A stretch of DNA of 64,000 bases from Psychrobacillus glaciei. GTDB taxonomy: Bacteria; Bacillota; Bacilli; Bacillales_A; Planococcaceae. This document shows, piece after piece, positions 55,287 through 64,000 of this stretch (position 1 is the stretch's first letter; each line of letters opens with the position of its first letter). The stretch is from the NCBI RefSeq assembly GCF_008973485.1, contig NZ_CP031223.1, positions 3,669,501 to 3,733,500 on the forward strand, in the 5' to 3' direction. A model generated the notes under the pieces. That model ran no database searches, was not told where the DNA came from, and worked only from the letters and a program-made list of their open reading frames with translations. A program made the position numbers and the translations under genes.

Positions 55287-56157
55287 CGATTCCTCCTTTC
55301 TGTTCACTAGTCACAAGCATACAAACTTCACTCGCAGATACAGGTTGGATAGTAATCTCTCCATTCCGTCCAAGTTCTAATGAGTTTTCATTTTTTACAA
55401 TTATATACTTTTGAAGTCCATCCAATTCCCTTGTATGAAGAATCTCCATTTGATCAGTTAGCTTCACTACTAAGTCAGTTGGTCCTTGAATAGCAACTGC
55501 GTACTCCTTCACTTCATCTAGGGATTTATGAAATACTACCTTTCCTTTATCAATAAGTAGAATATCTTCTAGCAAATGCTCCATCTCGGCTAAATGATGA
55601 CTAGATAATAGAATAGAGCGAGGATACGCTATATATTCTTTGAGCAATGCTCGGTAAAAATCGGATCGAACTGCTTCATCCATCCCATTAGTAGGTTCAT
55701 CAAACATCGTTAGCTGACAACGTGTCGCTAATCCGAAAATCATATTAAACGTAGCTTGAGTTCCTTTGGATAGTTTTGAATGCTTCTGTTTTGAGTCCAA
55801 ATTAAAATAATTAAATAATCGCGAAGCAAGCTCCGAATCCCATTTAGCATAAAAACTTGAACCTACTTCCAAAATATCTGCCAGTGTCAATGAATCGGGA
55901 AAGCTCATTTGATCGTCTACTAAAATGCTATTGGCTGATACACACAAATTATTGAATGGTTTGTTAGAAAATACTTTCACCTCTCCAGCACTTTCTTTGA
56001 TAAATCCAGCTAGTATTTTTAGTAAAGTTGTTTTCCCAGCACCATTGCGTCCAATTAAACCAGTTATTTTTTGATCATTTAGTTGAAATGTTATATCTTC
56101 AAGAGCATACATTCGCTTATAACGCTTTTTTAACCTTTTACAATCAATTACCCTCAA
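55270..56157 (-). CDS. ABC transporter ATP-binding protein of a YtrA-type operon
   Basis: A 295-residue ABC ATPase with Walker A GRNGAGKTTLLK and Walker B CQLTMFDEPTNGMDEA. The signature region SKLSKGTQATFNMIFGLA replaces the classical LSGGQ by LSKGT, as seen in other YtrB-like proteins. An extra C-terminal domain of about 70 residues follows. It overlaps the GntR gene by 4 bases and the permease start by 17. Confidence 0.9.
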   Translation of the reverse strand: MRVIDCKRLKKRYKRMYALEDITFQLNDQKITGLIGRNGAGKTTLLKILAGFIKESAGEVKVFSNKPFNNLCVSANSILVDDQMSFPDSLTLADILEVGSSFYAKWDSELASRLFNYFNLDSKQKHSKLSKGTQATFNMIFGLATRCQLTMFDEPTNGMDEAVRSDFYRALLKEYIAYPRSILLSSHHLAEMEHLLEDILLIDKGKVVFHKSLDEVKEYAVAIQGPTDLVVKLTDQMEILHTRELDGLQKYIIVKNENSLELGRNGEITIQPVSASEVCMLVTSEQKGGIDDVFK

Positions 56158-56528
56158 ATTTGTTCCTCCTCACATTTTTTAATTAGTTGGATAAGTTCCT
56201 CTTCTGTCACAGAAAGCCTTCTCGCTTCCATTACAAGCTCTCTAACCATATGGGCTAACGTTTCACTTCGTCTCTTTTCCAAAATCTTTATTTTGGCTTC
56301 TGGTTTTACAAACATACCAAGACCCCTTTTCTTGTAAAGAATTTGATCTTCCACGAGTATCGTCAACCCTTTAGCTGCTGTTGCTGGATTAATATTGAAG
56401 AGGTCTGCTAATTGGTATTGAGAATGTACTTTCTCATCGCTTTGAAATCGATCGGCTATTATTTCATTCTCTATCCATTCGGAAATTTGAATATAGATAG
56501 GCTTCGTACTATCAGCATTTAGATTCAA
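56154..56528 (-). CDS. GntR-family regulator, YtrA subfamily
   Basis: A small GntR protein of about 124 residues. The winged helix is QYQLADLFNINPATAAKGLT (about 38-57), and only a short helical tail follows the wing, the hallmark of YtrA proteins, which have no ligand domain. I use TTG 56528 as start since AAAGGAGG lies 9 bases upstream; the frame is open to ATG 56552. It is the first gene of the operon and should repress it. Confidence 0.9.
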   Translation of the reverse strand: MNLNADSTKPIYIQISEWIENEIIADRFQSDEKVHSQYQLADLFNINPATAAKGLTILVEDQILYKKRGLGMFVKPEAKIKILEKRRSETLAHMVRELVMEARRLSVTEEELIQLIKKCEEEQI

Positions 56529-56576
56529 TTTGATAAACCTCCTTTTATACATGTTAGTGCATTAGTGTTGTAATGT

Positions 56577-56605
56577 AGTATATAATATAAATATTAAATT
56601 GTCTA
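56577..56605 (-). promoter_or_regulatory. Promoter of the GntR/ABC operon
   Basis: On the minus strand TAGACA (56600-56605) and TATACT (56577-56582) are 17 bases apart. CACTAA occurs twice just downstream (56549-56564 region), a possible YtrA-type operator. Confidence 0.55.
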
Positions 56606-56727
56606 ATTTATTTCGCCAATTAAAAACACATTCTAGATATTTGGTTTAATTATTTTTTTTTTTAATATTAAAAAGGGTTATTGACAATAATCTAGAATTT
56701 ATATATAAGAGATGGAGGTTATTCTAT

Positions 56728-57081
56728 ATGAAGTTAGGACAAGTTGCAGTAAATGTAGAAAATGTAGCACGTGCTGTCGTATTTTATAAGGATGTAATCG
56801 GATTACCTTTATTATTTGAAATTGATGGTTTAGCATTCTTTCAATGTGAAGATACAAGATTATTATTAAGTAGACCTGAAACAGCAGAATTCGACCACAA
56901 AAGCTCAGTATTATATTTTAAAGTGGATAATTTGCATGGAGAAGTTGCACGAATGCAAGAAGCAGGTGCATTATTCATAGACGAACCACATATGGTTGCA
57001 AAGATGGATAACACCGAAACATGGATGGCATTCTTTAAAGACACGGAAGGCAATACCCATGCATTAATGAGTGAAATATAA
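56728..57081 (+). CDS. VOC-family protein
   Basis: A 117-residue vicinal-oxygen-chelate protein. It starts MKLGQVAVNVENVARAVVFY and ends with the module FFKDTEGNTHALMSEI, whose EGNTHALM holds one metal ligand. The other ligands are not obvious. It is unlike the VOC protein at 42713 in detail. AGATGGAGG precedes ATG. A strong terminator follows. Confidence 0.87.
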   Translation: MKLGQVAVNVENVARAVVFYKDVIGLPLLFEIDGLAFFQCEDTRLLLSRPETAEFDHKSSVLYFKVDNLHGEVARMQEAGALFIDEPHMVAKMDNTETWMAFFKDTEGNTHALMSEI

Positions 57082-57083
57082 AG

Positions 57084-57110
57084 TAGCCCCTCATTGGAGG
57101 GGCATTTTTG
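57084..57110 (+). terminator. Terminator of the VOC gene
   Basis: GCCCCTC (57086-57092) and GAGGGGC (57097-57103) pair perfectly with a 4-base loop, followed by ATTTTTG. Confidence 0.85.
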
Positions 57111-57513
57111 CATTTGTAACCGAATAAAAAAATTCTGATTGGACAGTGAAAGATGCGACTGGATAGCATTTTTCACTCATTTTATATTTAGTTGCTTTCC
57201 CTTCTCTCAAAATTATTAATCCCATACTCTGTAACATTCTTGTGATGGTTTGATGCTCTTGAATATGCAAAAATCTGCGGCATTCGCCTCTTTATAACAG
57301 CACGCTGGACTATAAAAAATACTTTTCAAGACGAAATTATACGCAAAAACTTAATTTATAATTTTTGTGTCTTAATGTCGGTATATGTAATTATTTCCCG
57401 GGTAATGTCGTATCAAGTTGAGTACAAGTCTATATCTAATTCCCATAAAATCTTGGCCTTTTCTCATCAACTAAGTAAGCATTCCAAGTCATAACCATTT
57501 GAAAGTATATACA
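57111..57513. other. Gene-free stretch before the rRNA operon end
   Basis: About 400 AT-rich bases between the VOC terminator and the rRNA terminator. I found no frame with a ribosome binding site, no repeat and no tRNA. Confidence 0.5.
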
Positions 57514-57552
57514 ACAAAAAAAGTCGTTACCGATTACTCGGTAACGACTTTT
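57514..57552 (-). terminator. rRNA operon terminator
   Basis: Arms 57519-57533 and 57538-57552 form a perfect 15-bp stem with a TTAC loop and an A-run (T on the minus strand). The identical structure ends the second operon at 63258-63291. Confidence 0.95.
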
Positions 57553-57558
57553 CATAGT

Positions 57559-57675
<117 letters not shown>

Positions 57676-57733
57676 AATGAGTGCTTGTTCACTCAAAACT
57701 GGATAAAAGACATTGAAATATATAAATTCTATT

Positions 57734-62447
<4,714 letters not shown>

Positions 62448-62623
62448 AGAACTTAAAAAGCTCATTTTGTTTTGCTGGCATCATCATTAAATGATGTCCA
62501 AATTGTTTTACTATCAAACTAACCTAAGCTAGTCTTTCTAGTTATATTTCTTAACGTTTTACATGTTCAGTTTTCAATGTTCATGTTCTGCTTTTGTTGT
62601 TATGTCGTTTTGACGACTTTATT

Positions 62624-62652
62624 ATCATAACAAATCTTGTTATTAATGTCAA
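62624..62652 (-). promoter_or_regulatory. rRNA promoter P2
   Basis: TTGACA (62647-62652) and TATGAT (62624-62629) on the minus strand with 17-base spacing, about 180 bases before the 16S gene. Confidence 0.85.
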
Positions 62653-62706
62653 CAACTTTTTTTAATTACTTTTTGAAAAAACAGTAGTTAAAATGACAAC
62701 TTAATT

Positions 62707-62735
62707 AATATACCACTCTCTAAAGAGAATGACAA
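62707..62735 (-). promoter_or_regulatory. rRNA promoter P1
   Basis: TTGTCA (62730-62735) and TATATT (62707-62712) on the minus strand with 17-base spacing, 83 bases upstream of P2, the usual tandem arrangement. Confidence 0.75.
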
Positions 62736-63252
62736 GTGTTTTTCTTTGTTTTTTTAATAAAACTTACATCTATTATTACCTATACAATATATAGATGAAA
62801 TAAAATGGTGAGACACTACCAATAGTAATTACTCACCTTTTCTTTAGAAAACTGTTTATTTTATAAGGTTTTTCTCACGTGTATTAAAAACTCCTATAAG
62901 TTAATCAACTTTACTTATAATCTATTTATAATAGTGTACTAGTAATATTTTTACTTGAAACCGCAACTTTTATCACCAAATGAATTACGTTTGCGCTTCT
63001 TCTCACATAACCTCTCAAATCTGCGATTTCGATCATACAAGTTCAAGTATAAAATTCGGAAGATGCCAAGCATTTTGCACTTAGTTGTGTAAAAACCACA
63101 ATATTTATTATAGAATCTAAAAATACTATACCTTCTAAATTATGTGAACTTACGTATAATAACTTCTACATTACGATCTGCATTTTTTATGGATAATTGT
63201 AGGAAAACCCCAACAAATATTATAGAACCTTTAAAACAGTTAAATTTATACA
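62736..63252. other. Gene-free region between tandem rRNA operons
   Basis: About 520 AT-rich bases upstream of P1 and behind the next operon's terminator. No gene, tRNA or clear repeat is visible. Confidence 0.5.
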
Positions 63253-63291
63253 GCAAAAAAAGTCGTTACCGATTACTCGGTAACGACTTTT
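63253..63291 (-). terminator. Terminator of the second rRNA operon
   Basis: The same 15-bp perfect stem as at 57519-57552, here 63258-63272 and 63277-63291, with an A-run on the plus side. Confidence 0.95.
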
Positions 63292-63297
63292 CATAGT

Positions 63298-63414
<117 letters not shown>

Positions 63415-63472
63415 AATGAGTGCTTGTTCACTCAAAACTGGATAAAAGACATTGAAATGTGCAAATTCTATT

Positions 63473-64000
<528 letters not shown>

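Overview
The window looks like chromosomal DNA of a low-GC Gram-positive bacterium of the order Bacillales, most likely a Planococcaceae (Caryophanaceae) member such as a Psychrobacillus, Lysinibacillus or Sporosarcina relative. The family call is inference. It rests on the order groEL-groES / CPBP protease / rex / ABC-F / tsaD-rimI-tsaB-tsaE, which matches the groE-ydi region of Bacillus subtilis, on CIRCE control of groESL, on strong Shine-Dalgarno sequences with many TTG and GTG starts, and on the rRNA sequences.

Layout. 1-1602: right end of an integrated element, with a cut-off small gene pair and a tyrosine recombinase gene directly behind groEL. 1697-10451: core block of chaperonin, CPBP protease, Rex, ABC-F ATPase, a dense DnaA-box cluster (7601-7771), and the operon for t6A tRNA modification. 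10634-17340: a complete nickel urease cluster (ureABCEFGD and the nickel permease ureH) divergent from a urea transporter gene. 17486-24309: YugN-like protein, purU, a secreted LysM-3D protein, a manganese-type ABC transporter behind a candidate MntR box, a 21-bp tandem repeat, and a nucleoid-associated protein. 24467-31093: small enzymes, two broken genes, YqeY, two related secreted proteins with Excalibur domains (one carrying a metallo-beta-lactamase domain), an oxidoreductase and a hemolysin III protein. 31309-35899: a cold-shock gene with an attenuator-like leader, a TetR/SDR divergent pair with a palindromic operator, and a SEC-C protein. 36092-42496: a LacI-controlled sugar ABC transporter with an amylo-alpha-1,6-glucosidase-type enzyme, marked by two identical operators. 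42713-57081: accessory genes (VOC proteins, MarR with an ABC-2/YhgE-like exporter, a MerR autoregulated membrane-protein operon, a second SEC-C protein, a membrane-tethered PstS-like protein, M28 lipoprotein peptidase, D-2-hydroxyacid dehydrogenase, TauE exporter, GNAT, and a YtrA-type GntR/ABC operon). 57514-64000: one complete rRNA operon and the 3' part of a second one in tandem, both on the minus strand.

How the parts work together. The urease block is a full urea-use module: uptake, nickel import, apoenzyme and maturation factors. The 36-42.5 kb block is a full oligosaccharide import and hydrolysis unit with its own repressor. Several accessory units carry visible operators (MntR, TetR, LacI, MerR, GntR), so regulation can be read from the DNA in many places. 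I found no CRISPR array, no complete insertion sequence, no prophage structural genes and no tRNA genes. The least explained items are the DnaA-box cluster, the csp leader, the integrase whose ribosome binding site lies inside the groESL terminator, the MerR-controlled small membrane protein and the secreted MBL-Excalibur pair.
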